Assembly (NCBI RefSeq): GCF_009729415.1
Contig: NZ_MPKW01000006.1
Coordinates: 62,001-126,000, forward strand
Length of the DNA stretch: 64,000 bases
From: Mycolicibacterium sp. CBMA 234
GTDB taxonomy: Bacteria > Actinomycetota > Actinomycetes > Mycobacteriales > Mycobacteriaceae
Direction of reading: 5' to 3'
How positions within the stretch are numbered: position 1 is the first letter of the stretch; each line of letters opens with the position of its first letter. The notes below the pieces were generated by a model. It saw nothing but the letters and a program-made list of their open reading frames with translations, ran no database searches and was not told the DNA's origin. The translations under genes were made by a program, and so were the position numbers. Positions 53,025 through 64,000 of the stretch are shown in pieces.

Positions 53025-54488
53025 ATGACCGCAGTGCCAGATTGGGACATCGTCAGTGACGCCGACTTGGTCGGCGCCACGCTCGCAGGTGACCGCGCGG
53101 CGTTCGCCGGCATCTACGACCGCTACGCAGACCGGCTGCACGACTACTGCGTGGGGATGCTCCGAGACCGCGACGCCGCCGCCGACTGCGTTCAAGACGC
53201 GTTCTGTACCGCGGCAACAGCTTTGGACAAATTGCGGGAACCTGACAAGCTGCGCTCCTGGCTGTATGCGATCGCCCGGAACGAAGCACTGCGGCGTATC
53301 CGCCAACGTCGGCGCGAAGAACCGTCCGACGAACTACCCGACGAAGCCTCCGGTGACGCCGGACCGGACACCATGGCGGCCCGCAACGAGCTGGCCAAAC
53401 TCGTCGCTGAGGCGGCCGGCGGGCTGTCTGACCGCGACCGCGAGGTACTCGAGTTGGGTTATCGGCACGGCCTCGAGGGCCCCGAACTCGCCGAAGCCCT
53501 CGGCGTCAGCGCCGCCAGTGCCAACAAGATCATGCAGCGGCTCCGCGACACCATGGAACGCTCCCTCGGCGCACTCCTGGTCGCCCGCCGCGGCCAAGCC
53601 GGTGGCAACAGTTGTGCTGAGCTGGCGGCGATTCTGGCGGGGTGGGACGGCACGTTCACCATCCTGATGCGCAAGCGCATCGCCCGTCATATCGAATCCT
53701 GCGGCACCTGCGAGCAGGATCGTCGGCGGCTCGTGAACCCTGTCGCGCTGCTCGGTGGCACGCCGCTGTTCATCCCCGCACCGGCCTGGCTCCGTGACCG
53801 CACGCTGGGGCGGGTTCAGCTGACGTCTGCCACGACGAACCTGAGTACCGCGCCCACGCAGGCGCAATCGTCAGCGCCGAGTGCGGCCACCGAGTCGTTC
53901 GGGATCGCCGCGGCCGACAGCGGCGAGGCGGGCGACGGCGAGGACGGTCCCGTTGAGGTCCAGCCGGTCCGTCGCGTGGTGCTGGTCATGTCGCTGCTGA
54001 TCGGAATTCCGCTGATCGCTGTGGGAGTGGCCATCGCGTGGCAGCAGGAAACCAATGCCCCGGTCAGCCCCATCGGGGTGAGTGGCCCGGCGCCGTCCAG
54101 TCGGGCGCCCAGCTCGGAACCGTCGCCCAATCTGCCGCCGCAGCTTCCCACGCAAACAGGTGTCGCGACGGGGCCCATCAGGACCGCGCCGCGTCCGGTG
54201 CAGACGCCGACGCAACCGGTGCCGCCATCGCAACCGTCGGTGCCGCCAAGCGTGTCCCCCTTGCCGCCACCGCCACCGCCGTTCCTACCGCCGCGGCACC
54301 ATCGGCCGACCGTCACTGAAGAACCCCCGCCTACCCGCGAGACGCCGCCCATCGTCACCGAGCAGCCCCCGCCACCAAGCGGGACGCCGGTGCCGCCGCC
54401 CCGGCCACCGCGGCCGCGGCCGCCAGTCCCAGTGGGTCCGGTCGAGCCGGCACCGGTGACGACGACGCAGCCGCCGGTGATCTTCTAG
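53025..54488 (+). CDS. ECF sigma factor fused to a zinc anti-sigma domain, membrane helix and Pro-rich tail
   Basis: 487 residues. Sigma region 2 spans about 26-96 (AGIYDRYADRLHDYCVGMLR, AADCVQDAFCTA). Region 4 spans about 130-185 (LSDRDREVLELGYRHGLEGP, SAASANKIMQRLRDTMERSL). Then Cys197, His222, Cys226 and Cys229 (RHIESCGTCE) form a zinc anti-sigma-like motif. One membrane helix follows (318-339), then a Pro/Thr-rich extracytoplasmic tail of about 148 residues. Sigma and anti-sigma in one chain means its activity must be released by conformational change or proteolysis. ATG 53025 has GGGAG 8 bases upstream; ATG 53010 is an in-frame alternative. Confidence 0.88.
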   Translation: MTAVPDWDIVSDADLVGATLAGDRAAFAGIYDRYADRLHDYCVGMLRDRDAAADCVQDAFCTAATALDKLREPDKLRSWLYAIARNEALRRIRQRRREEPSDELPDEASGDAGPDTMAARNELAKLVAEAAGGLSDRDREVLELGYRHGLEGPELAEALGVSAASANKIMQRLRDTMERSLGALLVARRGQAGGNSCAELAAILAGWDGTFTILMRKRIARHIESCGTCEQDRRRLVNPVALLGGTPLFIPAPAWLRDRTLGRVQLTSATTNLSTAPTQAQSSAPSAATESFGIAAADSGEAGDGEDGPVEVQPVRRVVLVMSLLIGIPLIAVGVAIAWQQETNAPVSPIGVSGPAPSSRAPSSEPSPNLPPQLPTQTGVATGPIRTAPRPVQTPTQPVPPSQPSVPPSVSPLPPPPPPFLPPRHHRPTVTEEPPPTRETPPIVTEQPPPPSGTPVPPPRPPRPRPPVPVGPVEPAPVTTTQPPVIF

Positions 54489-54522
54489 CGTTGCCCGAGC
54501 CTGAAAAAGCTCTCCGAAAAGT

Positions 54523-54552
54523 TGTCCCGATACCGGGGTGTCGCCGCTCCTA
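54523..54552 (+). promoter_or_regulatory. ECF-type promoter, copy 2
   Basis: TGTCC (54523-54527), 18 bases, GCTCCTA (54546-54552), also preceded by an A-rich stretch (GAAAAGT). It begins 35 bases after the fused sigma gene ends. Boxes and spacing equal copy 1. Confidence 0.65.
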
Positions 54553-54602
54553 TCAGTAAGAGCGGCCCACTCCGGGCGGCGAGCACGACACAGGAGGACG
54601 CC

Positions 54603-55142
54603 ATGTCCACCACCTTGACCGCCACCTTGCCGAACTTGGTGTTCACCGCTGATGCCGTGACCGGACCGGCCCCAGCGGCACCGACCCTGTCAGTCGGTGC
54701 CCTTGCCTGGTCAGAGTCAGTCGTGGAGGAAGCCGTCGGTGAGCCTCAACCCGTGGCTCCAGCGATCGCCACGACGACGCGGCGGCCCCGCCGGGCGGCG
54801 TTGGTCGCGCTGCTTTTCGGCGTGGTCACCGTCGGTGCGGCGGTGGGCGCGATGGTGCTCGGCGGCAACGACTCTCCGTCGACACCGGTGGCTGTCGCCG
54901 ACCGCACCGAATCAGCTCCCTACGTCGCACCGGCTCCCGCTGCGACGCCGTCCGTCAGCCGCACTGTTGTCCCAGCGGCCGCCACTGAGGTCACGATCCC
55001 GGTCGTCGTCGCACCGAAGAGTGCCGCACCCACGCCGGCCACTGCTACGCCGCCCGTCGTCGCGCCCGTGACGCCCACCCAGCACCGCGATTGGCCGCAC
55101 TGGAACTGGCACCGTCACGACCGCCAAGACGACAAGCACTGA
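54603..55142 (+). CDS. Single-pass membrane protein with His/Trp/Asp-rich C-terminal tail
   Basis: 179 residues. A cytoplasmic N-terminus (1 to about 65, ending RRPRR) is followed by one membrane helix (about 66-88), an Ala/Pro/Thr-rich linker and a tail with HRDWPHWNWHRHDRQDDKH at the very end. The positive-inside rule places the tail outside. The tail echoes the His/Trp/Asp composition of the first protein in the unit. CAGGAGGACGCC precedes the ATG. No family recognised; probable partner of the small secreted protein. Confidence 0.8.
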   Translation: MSTTLTATLPNLVFTADAVTGPAPAAPTLSVGALAWSESVVEEAVGEPQPVAPAIATTTRRPRRAALVALLFGVVTVGAAVGAMVLGGNDSPSTPVAVADRTESAPYVAPAPAATPSVSRTVVPAAATEVTIPVVVAPKSAAPTPATATPPVVAPVTPTQHRDWPHWNWHRHDRQDDKH

Positions 55143-55150
55143 GGGAGTGG

Positions 55151-55999
55151 CTACCCCTTCAGACCCAGCGGCCCCGCCAGCGCCGTCAGTGTGGGCAGCA
55201 GTTTGTCCCAGCCGCCCAGCACCTGGATGGTCACGTGGTCGGCTCCGGCGTCGAGATGCTCGGTCAGCCGCGCGGCAATAGCGTCGGGCCTGCCATGCGC
55301 GACTACAGCGTCGATCAGCGCGTCGCTACCCGGCTTGGCGATGTCGTCCTCGGAGAAGCCGAGCCGGCGCCAATTGTTCAGGTAGTTACTGAGACTCAGG
55401 TAGAAGTCGACGGTCTGCCGGCCCACTGCCCGAGCCTCTTCAGCCGCTGCGGCCGAACCGTCGGTCAGTACCACCTTGTGCTCGGGCGCCAGGAACGCGT
55501 CCGGCCCGATCAGCTGGCGCGCCTCGGCGGTGTGTTCGGGCGTGGTCAGGTACGGGTGCGCGCCCGCGCTGCGGTCTGCTGCCAGCCGGAGAACCTTCGG
55601 ACCCAGCGCCGCCACCACGCGGCGGGCCACCGGCACGCCGGCGGCGTCGAGCTCGTCGAGGTATTCGACGAGGACGTCGTACGGCTTGCGGTATTCCTTG
55701 GTGTGTTCGGGATGACCGATGCCGACGCCCAACACGAACCGTCCCGGATACGCGGCCTCGATGCGGTGGTACGACTCGGCAACCTGCGCCGCCGGCGCCG
55801 TCCACACGTTGACGATGCCGGTGGCAATCTGCAGCTTCTCGGTGGCCGCCAGGATCGGCTCGACGAACGCCAGGTCGCCGGCGGGGGAGCCTCCCGCCCA
55901 CACCGCGTCGTAACCAAGCTTCTCGATCTCAGCGGCCTGTTCGGGCTTCGGGGCGCCCAACGTCCACACTCCGAAACGGCCCAGGTTCAGCTGGCTCAT
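55151..55999 (-). CDS. LLM-class F420-dependent oxidoreductase (copy 1)
   Basis: 282 residues of the luciferase-like fold: LGRFGVWTLGAPKPEQAAEI, VGIGHPEHTKEY and AHPYLTTPEHTAEARQLIGP. Mycobacteria have many such enzymes using coenzyme F420 to reduce or oxidise aldehydes, ketones or quinones. It is the last gene of a four-gene minus-strand unit and about half identical by eye to the next one upstream. Substrate unknown. Confidence 0.85.
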   Translation of the reverse strand: MSQLNLGRFGVWTLGAPKPEQAAEIEKLGYDAVWAGGSPAGDLAFVEPILAATEKLQIATGIVNVWTAPAAQVAESYHRIEAAYPGRFVLGVGIGHPEHTKEYRKPYDVLVEYLDELDAAGVPVARRVVAALGPKVLRLAADRSAGAHPYLTTPEHTAEARQLIGPDAFLAPEHKVVLTDGSAAAAEEARAVGRQTVDFYLSLSNYLNNWRRLGFSEDDIAKPGSDALIDAVVAHGRPDAIAARLTEHLDAGADHVTIQVLGGWDKLLPTLTALAGPLGLKG

Positions 56000-56014
56000 G
56001 CGTGATTCCTCCAG

Positions 56015-56845
56015 TTACCGCAGGCCCAGCGGGCCGGCGAGTTCGGTCAGTGCGGGTACCAATTTCTCGGGCGACGTCAGCACCTGAACCGGCACGTGGT
56101 CGGCCCCGGCGTCGAGGTGCTGCCGCAGCCGGGCGGCGATCGCGTCGACGGTGCCGTAGGCGACCACGGCGTCGACGAGACGGTCGCTGCCGGGCTTGGC
56201 GACGTCAGAGTCAGTGAACCCCAACCGCTTCCAGCTGCTGAGGTAATTATTCAGATTGAGGTAAAGCTCAAGAGCCTTGCGGCCCACCGCCCGAGCCTTG
56301 TCCGCATCGATGGTCAGAATCGCCTTGTGCTCGGGGGCCAGGAACGCGTCCGGCCCAATCAGCTTGCGGGCCTGCGCGGTGTGTTCCGGCGTGGTCAGGT
56401 ACGGGTGCGCGCCGGCGCTGCGCTGGGCCGAGAGCCCCAGCACCTTTGGGCCGAGCGCGGCCACCACCCGGTGTTCCTTGGGCACGCCATATTCATCGAG
56501 CTTGTCGAGGTATTCGCTCAGCGCATCGATCGGTTTCTTGTACTCGGTGATGATTTCCCGGTGGCCGACGCCGATGCCCAGCAAGAACCGGCCTGGATAG
56601 GCGTTGTTGATCCGGTGGAACGACTCGGCCACCGGCCCGGCCGCCGCCGTCCAGATGTTGACGATGCCGGTCGCGACCTTCAGCCTGTCCGTCGCCGCCA
56701 GCAGCGGCTCGACCCAGTCCAGTTCGGCGGGCGGCGAACCACCGACCCAGATGGCGCCGTAACCCAGCGCCTCGATTTCTGCTGCCTGTTGCGGCGTCGC
56801 GCCGCGCCCGAATACGCCGTAGCGCCCAAGGTCTGGTTTGGTCAC
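56015..56845 (-). CDS. LLM-class F420-dependent oxidoreductase (copy 2)
   Basis: 276 residues, aligned with copy 1 from its first residues (VTKPDLGRYGVFGRGATPQQ), which supports the GTG at 56845 although the ribosome site is weak. Shared: GIGVGHREIITEYKKPIDAL, AHPYLTTPEHTAQARKLIGP and GADHVPVQVL. A recent tandem duplication. Sixteen bases separate the copies, so they are co-transcribed. Confidence 0.85.
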   Translation of the reverse strand: MTKPDLGRYGVFGRGATPQQAAEIEALGYGAIWVGGSPPAELDWVEPLLAATDRLKVATGIVNIWTAAAGPVAESFHRINNAYPGRFLLGIGVGHREIITEYKKPIDALSEYLDKLDEYGVPKEHRVVAALGPKVLGLSAQRSAGAHPYLTTPEHTAQARKLIGPDAFLAPEHKAILTIDADKARAVGRKALELYLNLNNYLSSWKRLGFTDSDVAKPGSDRLVDAVVAYGTVDAIAARLRQHLDAGADHVPVQVLTSPEKLVPALTELAGPLGLR

Positions 56846-56888
56846 CCCTGCGGCAACCTGGTGACGGCGCTCGCTATTCCGGCCGAAC

Positions 56889-58352
56889 TCAGGCCGGTAC
56901 CTCGTTGGGCTGCGGTGCGTGTACCGGCAGCGTGACGATGAACGTGGTGTCGCCGGGTTTGGACTCGACATACAGGTTGCCGTGGTGTTTTTCGCAGACG
57001 ATCCGCCACGCCAGATCCAGCCCGAGGCCGGTGCCCTCACCGAATGGTTTCGTGGTGAAGAACGGCGTGAAGATGCGCTCGATGACGTCGTCCGGAATGC
57101 CCGGCCCGTTGTCGTTGATCTCGATCCGCACGTTGTTCGCGTCGACGCGCTTGGTGCGGATGGTCAGCACGCCGCAGCCCTTCATGGCCTGCAGTGCGTT
57201 GTCGATGATGTTGGTCCACACCTGATTGAGATCAGCTGGGTAGCACTGCAATTCGGGCAGTATGGGGTCGTATTCCTTGACCACCTTCACGCAGGTGGTG
57301 CCGTCTTTGCCGATGCGGTCTCCGAACATCATCAGCGTGCTGCGCAGCAGCTCGTGCACGTTGGCGTTCTGGTACGGCGCCCGGTCCATCTGCGAGTACT
57401 GCTTGGCGCCGGCCAGCAGCGTCGAAATCCGTTTGCTCGCTTCGGCGATCTCGCACATCAGCAGCTCGGTGTCGATGGTGTACTTCAGCCAGCCCACCGC
57501 CCCCTGCAGGGTTTCGGGCGAATCGCCGTCACCGACCAGGGTCCAAAGCCGTTCCAGCCAGTCGATATCGAGGCCGGCTTCGACGAACGTCGGCGCGTAA
57601 TCCCAAGCGCTGGTGACGCCGTGGTCTTCGAGCCACTCGCCAACCAGGTCTTCGCGGTCGGAGGCCTCCAGCGCGGTCAGCTCCTGGCCCCGGGCCTTGG
57701 CAACTTGCTCGGGGATGCCTTCTTGAATGCTGACCAGGAGCCGCAGCGACTCGTGTGAGAGCTTGCCGTCGGCCAGCATGGCCAGTTTGTGCCGCATCTT
57801 GCCGATGCGCTCGTGCAGGTCGGCCACCGCGCGTGCAGTCGCCGCTGCAGGGTTGTTCAATTGGTGGGTCAGGCCGGCCGAAAGTTGGCCCAGGGCAAGC
57901 AGTTTCTCCCGCTGGCCGACGATCTGGCGGCGCCGCATGCCACCGACCTTGTGGCCCTCCAGGAGGTGCACGGCCATGGGGAACTCGGTCCGCATGAAGT
58001 TCGCGTACGCCTCGGCGTCCAGCACGAAGAACCGGGACGTCCGGGTCACGCGCACCGACGCCTCGTACACCGGCTGCTCGTCGGGGATGTAGGCCGACCA
58101 GGCGCCGCAGTACACGCCGCGCATGGACGTGCGGTTGGTCTCGATGTCGATGCCGCCCGACTTCTGCGTCATCACCAGCTCGCCTTCGAGCATCACGTAG
58201 AAACAGGTCGCCGGCTCGCCCTCGGTGCACACCGGGCCTGGTTCGAAGGTGGCGATGTGTCCGTTAGCGCACAACGTATCCAGCTGCTCGTCGGTCAACG
58301 CCTCGAACAGGAACAGGGTCCGCAGTTCACCACGCGCACACGTCTCGCCCAT
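56889..58352 (-). CDS. Histidine kinase with N-terminal cyclic-nucleotide-binding-type domain
   Basis: 487 residues, no membrane helix. A cNMP-binding-like beta-roll (about 10-125; FEALTDEQLDTLCANGHIAT, EGEPATCFYVMLEGELV) precedes the phosphoacceptor helix with His163 (SAGLTHQLNNPAAATARAV). A long helical insert (about 175-300) separates it from the HATPase domain (NQVWTNIIDNALQAMKGCG, DNGPGIPD, GEGTGLGLDLAWRI). Nineteen bases follow the receiver-reductase gene, so the two are likely partners. The ligand is unproven: cNMP, or a redox signal given several cysteines (Cys28, 42, 50, 82). Confidence 0.9.
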   Translation of the reverse strand: MGETCARGELRTLFLFEALTDEQLDTLCANGHIATFEPGPVCTEGEPATCFYVMLEGELVMTQKSGGIDIETNRTSMRGVYCGAWSAYIPDEQPVYEASVRVTRTSRFFVLDAEAYANFMRTEFPMAVHLLEGHKVGGMRRRQIVGQREKLLALGQLSAGLTHQLNNPAAATARAVADLHERIGKMRHKLAMLADGKLSHESLRLLVSIQEGIPEQVAKARGQELTALEASDREDLVGEWLEDHGVTSAWDYAPTFVEAGLDIDWLERLWTLVGDGDSPETLQGAVGWLKYTIDTELLMCEIAEASKRISTLLAGAKQYSQMDRAPYQNANVHELLRSTLMMFGDRIGKDGTTCVKVVKEYDPILPELQCYPADLNQVWTNIIDNALQAMKGCGVLTIRTKRVDANNVRIEINDNGPGIPDDVIERIFTPFFTTKPFGEGTGLGLDLAWRIVCEKHHGNLYVESKPGDTTFIVTLPVHAPQPNEVPA

Positions 58353-58371
58353 ACCGGTCTCCTTCTATGTC

Positions 58372-60072
<1,701 letters not shown>

Positions 60073-60337
60073 CGCTGCCCATTATGCGCCCTGACTTGCG
60101 AAGACGGTGCGCCCGCCCGGGGTTGGGCGGGGCGCTTCGCCGATTTGGGTACCGGGGGCCCGAGCGGGTATCGTGGACCAACGGTGCAGCTTCTGCGCCG
60201 GCTCTTTGCGTGCTCTGTTCTGAAGTTCCCCGGAATTTCCTGGCATAAAGTCCGCGTTTTTGTAGCCGGGGTGGGCTCTGCGCCAAGCGCGGGCGTATGA
60301 GATACGAAACCGAAGAACCAGAGGAATACCAAGAAGC

Positions 60338-60559
60338 ATGGCCAAGAAAGACGGCGCCATCGAGGTCGAGGGTCGCGTGATCGAGCCCCTGCCCAATGCG
60401 ATGTTCCGCATTGAGCTGGAGAACGGTCACAAGGTGCTCGCCCATATCAGCGGCAAGATGCGGCAGCACTACATCCGCATCCTGCCTGAGGACCGTGTCG
60501 TAGTGGAGCTGTCTCCGTACGACCTGTCCCGTGGCCGCATCGTGTACCGATACAAGTAA
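60338..60559 (+). CDS. infA: Translation initiation factor IF-1
   Basis: 73 residues, the universal S1-fold IF-1: [39 protein letters not shown] and GDRV-like [18 protein letters not shown]. It binds the 30S A site during initiation. It opens the alpha-operon block. GAGGA lies 13 bases upstream. Confidence 0.98.
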   Translation: MAKKDGAIEVEGRVIEPLPNAMFRIELENGHKVLAHISGKMRQHYIRILPEDRVVVELSPYDLSRGRIVYRYK

Positions 60560-60608
60560 TACGCCCACAGCACCACCAATTCAGAACAGAGAAAAGGATC
60601 GCTAAGTC

Positions 60609-60722
60609 GTGAAGGTGAACCCGAGCGTCAAGCCGATCTGCGACAAGTGCAGGGTGATCCGCCGCCACGGCCGGGTCATGGTGATCTGCTCTGATCCGCG
60701 GCACAAGCAGCGGCAGGGCTAA
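60609..60722 (+). CDS. rpmJ: 50S ribosomal protein L36
   Basis: 37 residues starting at GTG 60609: [20 protein letters not shown] then [16 protein letters not shown]. The zinc ligands CDKC, Cys and His are all present, so this is the zinc-containing form. AAAGGA lies 7-8 bases before the start. Confidence 0.97.
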
Positions 60723-60834
60723 CTCAGTCTGACTGAGTCACCAACCCATAACTGAATGCAGACCTCCCAGTACCACTGAGCGGATTGGCCGCTCAACCAC
60801 GTCCGGCACGGAGGCCGGACCCCGATAAGACGGG
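60722..60834 (+). promoter_or_regulatory. Structured spacer between rpmJ and the alpha operon
   Basis: Three inverted repeats lie in this gene-free stretch. ACTCAGTC-T-GACTGAGT (60722-60738) starts on the last base of the rpmJ stop. GTCCGGC (60801-60807) pairs with GCCGGAC (60814-60820). CCCG (60821-60824) pairs with CGGG (60831-60834). Together they could form an mRNA leader before rpsM, where other bacteria place S4-mediated control. No T-run, so not a standard terminator. Confidence 0.4.
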
Positions 60835-60880
60835 GAACGGACTGGGATCAGACCTCCGCAACGAAAAGGAACACTGCCTG

Positions 60881-61255
60881 ATGGCACGCCTCATGGGCGT
60901 TGATCTCCCGCGCGACAAGCGCATGGAGATCGCGCTGACCTACATCTACGGCATCGGCCGTACCCGCAGCCAGGAAATCCTGGCCGCTACCAGCATCGAC
61001 CGGGACCTGCGCACCAAGGACCTCACCGACGACCAGGTGACCCAGCTGCGCGACTACATCGAAGGCAACCTCAAGGTCGAGGGTGACCTGCGCCGCGAGG
61101 TGCAGGCCGACATCCGTCGCAAGATCGAGATCGGTTGCTACCAGGGCCTGCGCCACCGTCGTGGCCTGCCCGTGCGTGGCCAGCGCACCAAGACCAACGC
61201 GCGTACCCGTAAGGGCCCGAAGCGCACCATCGCCGGCAAGAAGAAGGCCAGGTAA
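60881..61255 (+). CDS. rpsM: 30S ribosomal protein S13
   Basis: 124 residues: [33 protein letters not shown] and the C-terminal [21 protein letters not shown]13 contacts tRNA and the 50S subunit in the 30S head. AAGGA is upstream of the ATG at 60881; the frame's earlier starts fall in the structured spacer. Confidence 0.98.
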   Translation: MARLMGVDLPRDKRMEIALTYIYGIGRTRSQEILAATSIDRDLRTKDLTDDQVTQLRDYIEGNLKVEGDLRREVQADIRRKIEIGCYQGLRHRRGLPVRGQRTKTNARTRKGPKRTIAGKKKAR

Positions 61256-61259
61256 GTAA

Positions 61260-61676
61260 ATGGCACCCACCAAGAAAGCCGGCGCTGCCTCAAAGCGCGG
61301 CAAGCCCACTCGTCGCCGGGAAAAGAAGAACGTCCCGCACGGCGCCGCTCACATCAAGAGCACGTTCAACAACACCATCGTCTCGATCACCGATCCCCAG
61401 GGCAACGTCATTGCCTGGGCCTCGTCGGGTCACGTCGGCTTCAAGGGTTCTCGCAAGAGCACCCCGTTCGCCGCGCAGCTCGCCGCCGAGAACGCTGCCC
61501 GCAAGGCGCAGGAGCACGGTGTCAAGAAGGTCGACGTCTTCGTGAAGGGCCCGGGTTCGGGCCGCGAGACCGCGATCCGTTCGCTGCAGGCCGCCGGCCT
61601 TGAGGTTGGCGCGATTTCCGACGTTACTCCGCAGCCGCACAATGGCTGCCGTCCGCCCAAGCGGCGCCGGGTCTAG
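61260..61676 (+). CDS. rpsK: 30S ribosomal protein S11
   Basis: 138 residues: [40 protein letters not shown] and [18 protein letters not shown] at the C-terminus. S11 lies in the 30S platform near the mRNA exit. Starts four bases after rpsM. Confidence 0.98.
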   Translation: MAPTKKAGAASKRGKPTRRREKKNVPHGAAHIKSTFNNTIVSITDPQGNVIAWASSGHVGFKGSRKSTPFAAQLAAENAARKAQEHGVKKVDVFVKGPGSGRETAIRSLQAAGLEVGAISDVTPQPHNGCRPPKRRRV

Positions 61677-61690
61677 GGAGGATCTGAAAA

Positions 61691-62296
61691 ATGGCTCGTT
61701 ATACCGGACCCGCCACCCGCAAGTCGCGCCGTCTCGGCGTCGACCTCGTCGGTGGGGATCAGTCGTTCGAAAAGCGCCCCTACCCGCCAGGCCAGCACGG
61801 CCGCGCGCGGATCAAGGAGAGCGAATACCGCACCCAGCTGCAGGAGAAGCAGAAGGCTCGCTTCACCTACGGCGTCATGGAGAAGCAGTTCCGCAAGTAC
61901 TACGAGGAAGCCAACCGCAAGGCTGGCAAGACTGGTGAGAACCTGCTGCAGATCCTCGAAAGCCGTCTGGACAACGTCGTGTACCGCGCCGGCCTGGCCC
62001 GTACCCGCCGCATGGCCCGTCAGCTCGTCAGCCACGGCCACTTCACCGTCAACGGTGTGAAGGTCAACGTCCCGAGCTACCGGGTGTCGCAGTACGACAT
62101 CATCGACATCAAGGGCAAGTCGCTGAACACCCTGCCGTTCCAGATCTCTCGCGAGGTCGCCGGTGATCGTCCGGTGCCGTCGTGGCTGCAGGTTGTCGGC
62201 GAGCGTCAGCGCGTCCTCGTGCACCAGCTGCCCGAGCGTGCCCAGATCGTCGTGCCGCTCACCGAGCAGCTGATCGTCGAGTTCTACTCGAAGTAG
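61691..62296 (+). CDS. rpsD: 30S ribosomal protein S4
   Basis: 201 residues: ARYTGPATRKSRRLGVDL, the S4 RNA-binding domain with LESRLDNVVYRAGLARTRRM and ARQLVSHGHFTVNG. S4 nucleates 30S assembly and in other bacteria represses the alpha operon. The short mycobacterial form lacks the N-terminal zinc site. GGGAGG precedes the ATG. Confidence 0.98.
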   Translation: MARYTGPATRKSRRLGVDLVGGDQSFEKRPYPPGQHGRARIKESEYRTQLQEKQKARFTYGVMEKQFRKYYEEANRKAGKTGENLLQILESRLDNVVYRAGLARTRRMARQLVSHGHFTVNGVKVNVPSYRVSQYDIIDIKGKSLNTLPFQISREVAGDRPVPSWLQVVGERQRVLVHQLPERAQIVVPLTEQLIVEFYSK

Positions 62297-62308
62297 TTTT
62301 GATGGATG

Positions 62309-62338
62309 CCCGACTGGCCTAATCCTGGGCCGGTCGGG
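62309..62338 (+). other. Hairpin between rpsD and rpoA
   Basis: CCCGACTGGCC (62309-62319) pairs with GGCCGGTCGGG (62328-62338) over 11 positions including one T-G wobble, with an 8-base loop. No T-run. It may attenuate or process the transcript between S4 and RNA polymerase alpha. Confidence 0.4.
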
Positions 62339-62383
62339 ACCGCCCAAACCGGCATCAAATAGCGGGTGCCGAGAAGGAGATAG

Positions 62384-63439
<1,056 letters not shown>

Positions 63440-63500
63440 AGAGAATTACCGTCCCGGCCCTACCTGATACGGGGGCCGGCCCCAATTAGGAGATAGTGCA

Positions 63501-64000
63501 ATGCCCAAGCCCACAAAGGGTGCCCGCCTCGGCGGCTCGTCGTCCCACCAGGCGGCGCTCCTGGCCAACCTGGCCACCTCGCTGTTCGAGCACGGCCGCA
63601 TCAAGACCACTGATGCCAAGGCCCGGGCGTTGCGTCCGTACGCCGAGAAGCTCATCACCCACGCCAAGAAGGGCGCGCTGCACAACCGGCGCGAGGTGAT
63701 GAAGAAGATCCGCGACAAGGACGTCGTGCACACCCTGTTCGCCGAGATCGCGCCGCACTTCGCAGACCGCGATGGTGGCTACACCCGCATCATCAAGGTC
63801 GAGAACCGCAAGGGCGACAACGCCCCCATGGCCGTGATCGAGCTGGTTCGCGAGAAGACCGTCGTCTCCGAGGCAGACCGCGCTCGTCGTGCCGCCGCCG
63901 CTCAGGCGAAGGCTGCCGAGGCTGAGGCTCCTGCTGAGGAAGAGACCTCGGTGGCTGAGGTTGAGGCTGCTGACGAGGGCATCGCCGACGCCCAGACCGC
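63501..64000 (+). CDS. rplQ: 50S ribosomal protein L17 (3' end outside window)
   Basis: Open from ATG 63501 (AGGAGATAGTGCA upstream) to the window end, 166 residues so far: [40 protein letters not shown] and [20 protein letters not shown]. The core is followed by an Ala/Glu-rich extension typical of mycobacterial L17. Last gene of the alpha operon. Confidence 0.96.
   Translation, partial: MPKPTKGARLGGSSSHQAALLANLATSLFEHGRIKTTDAKARALRPYAEKLITHAKKGALHNRREVMKKIRDKDVVHTLFAEIAPHFADRDGGYTRIIKVENRKGDNAPMAVIELVREKTVVSEADRARRAAAAQAKAAEAEAPAEEETSVAEVEAADEGIADAQT

Overview
The window is high-GC actinobacterial DNA. Gene order, protein sequences and start usage (frequent GTG, several apparently leaderless starts) point to a rapidly growing Mycobacterium (Mycolicibacterium). 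The basis is mycobacterial synteny recalled from memory: rplN-rplX-rplE-rpsN / rpsH-rplF-rplR-rpsE-rpmD-rplO, sppA, a run of TIGR00027-type methyltransferases, secY-adk-map, sigL-rslA, the valine-catabolic mms genes, then infA-rpmJ-rpsM-rpsK-rpsD-rpoA-rplQ. No database search was possible, so family names come from motif recognition.

Region 1 (1-9.3 kb) is a polysaccharide locus: an O-antigen-ligase/polymerase-like protein (cut by the window edge), a Wzz-like protein, a Wzx-like flippase, an EfeO-like lipoprotein, a large BcsB-like envelope protein, galU and a polyprenyl glycosylphosphotransferase. Region 2 (9.5-16 kb) holds two arylsulfatases, one Tat-exported and one without a signal, plus the formylglycine-generating enzyme that would activate them. 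Region 3 (16-23.1 kb) is a TetR-controlled operon of a cytochrome P450, a rifampin-phosphotransferase-like (PEP-synthase-like) enzyme and an AttH-like protein, followed by a 41-residue membrane peptide and a YeiH-type transporter.

Region 4 (23.2-28.1 kb) is the spc ribosomal-protein operon. It is split by a strong terminator, two tandem palindromic elements and a second promoter. Region 5 (28.1-38.3 kb) has a beta-lactamase-like hydrolase, a small secreted protein, sppA, four tandem paralogous methyltransferases and secY-adk-map. Region 6 (38.3-44.6 kb) is a SigL locus. Two identical promoter motifs (TGAACC-N16-CGTGTC) precede sigL-rslA and a four-gene cassette of a ThDP enzyme, a START-like protein, a KAS III-like protein lacking the usual catalytic His, and an aminotransferase. 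A MarR regulator follows.

Region 7 (44.6-52.3 kb) holds a GAF-type two-component pair with a tiny coupled leader ORF, a degenerate HAD protein, a secreted Pro-rich repeat protein and the mmsA-acyl-CoA dehydrogenase-mmsB operon. Region 8 (52.4-55.1 kb) is a compact unit. An ECF sigma factor is fused to its own zinc anti-sigma domain and a transmembrane segment, and it is flanked by two genes for His/Trp/Asp-tailed envelope proteins that share one promoter motif (TGTCC-N18-GCTCCTA). Region 9 (55.1-60.1 kb) is a minus-strand operon of a receiver-flavin reductase fusion, a histidine kinase with a cyclic-nucleotide-type sensor domain and two LLM-type F420 oxidoreductases. Region 10 (60.3-64 kb) is infA-rpmJ and the alpha operon, ending inside rplQ.

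The strongest candidates for undescribed systems are the fused ECF unit with its two metal-binding-like outputs, the SigL-driven ThDP/KAS-like cassette, and the P450/phosphotransferase operon.
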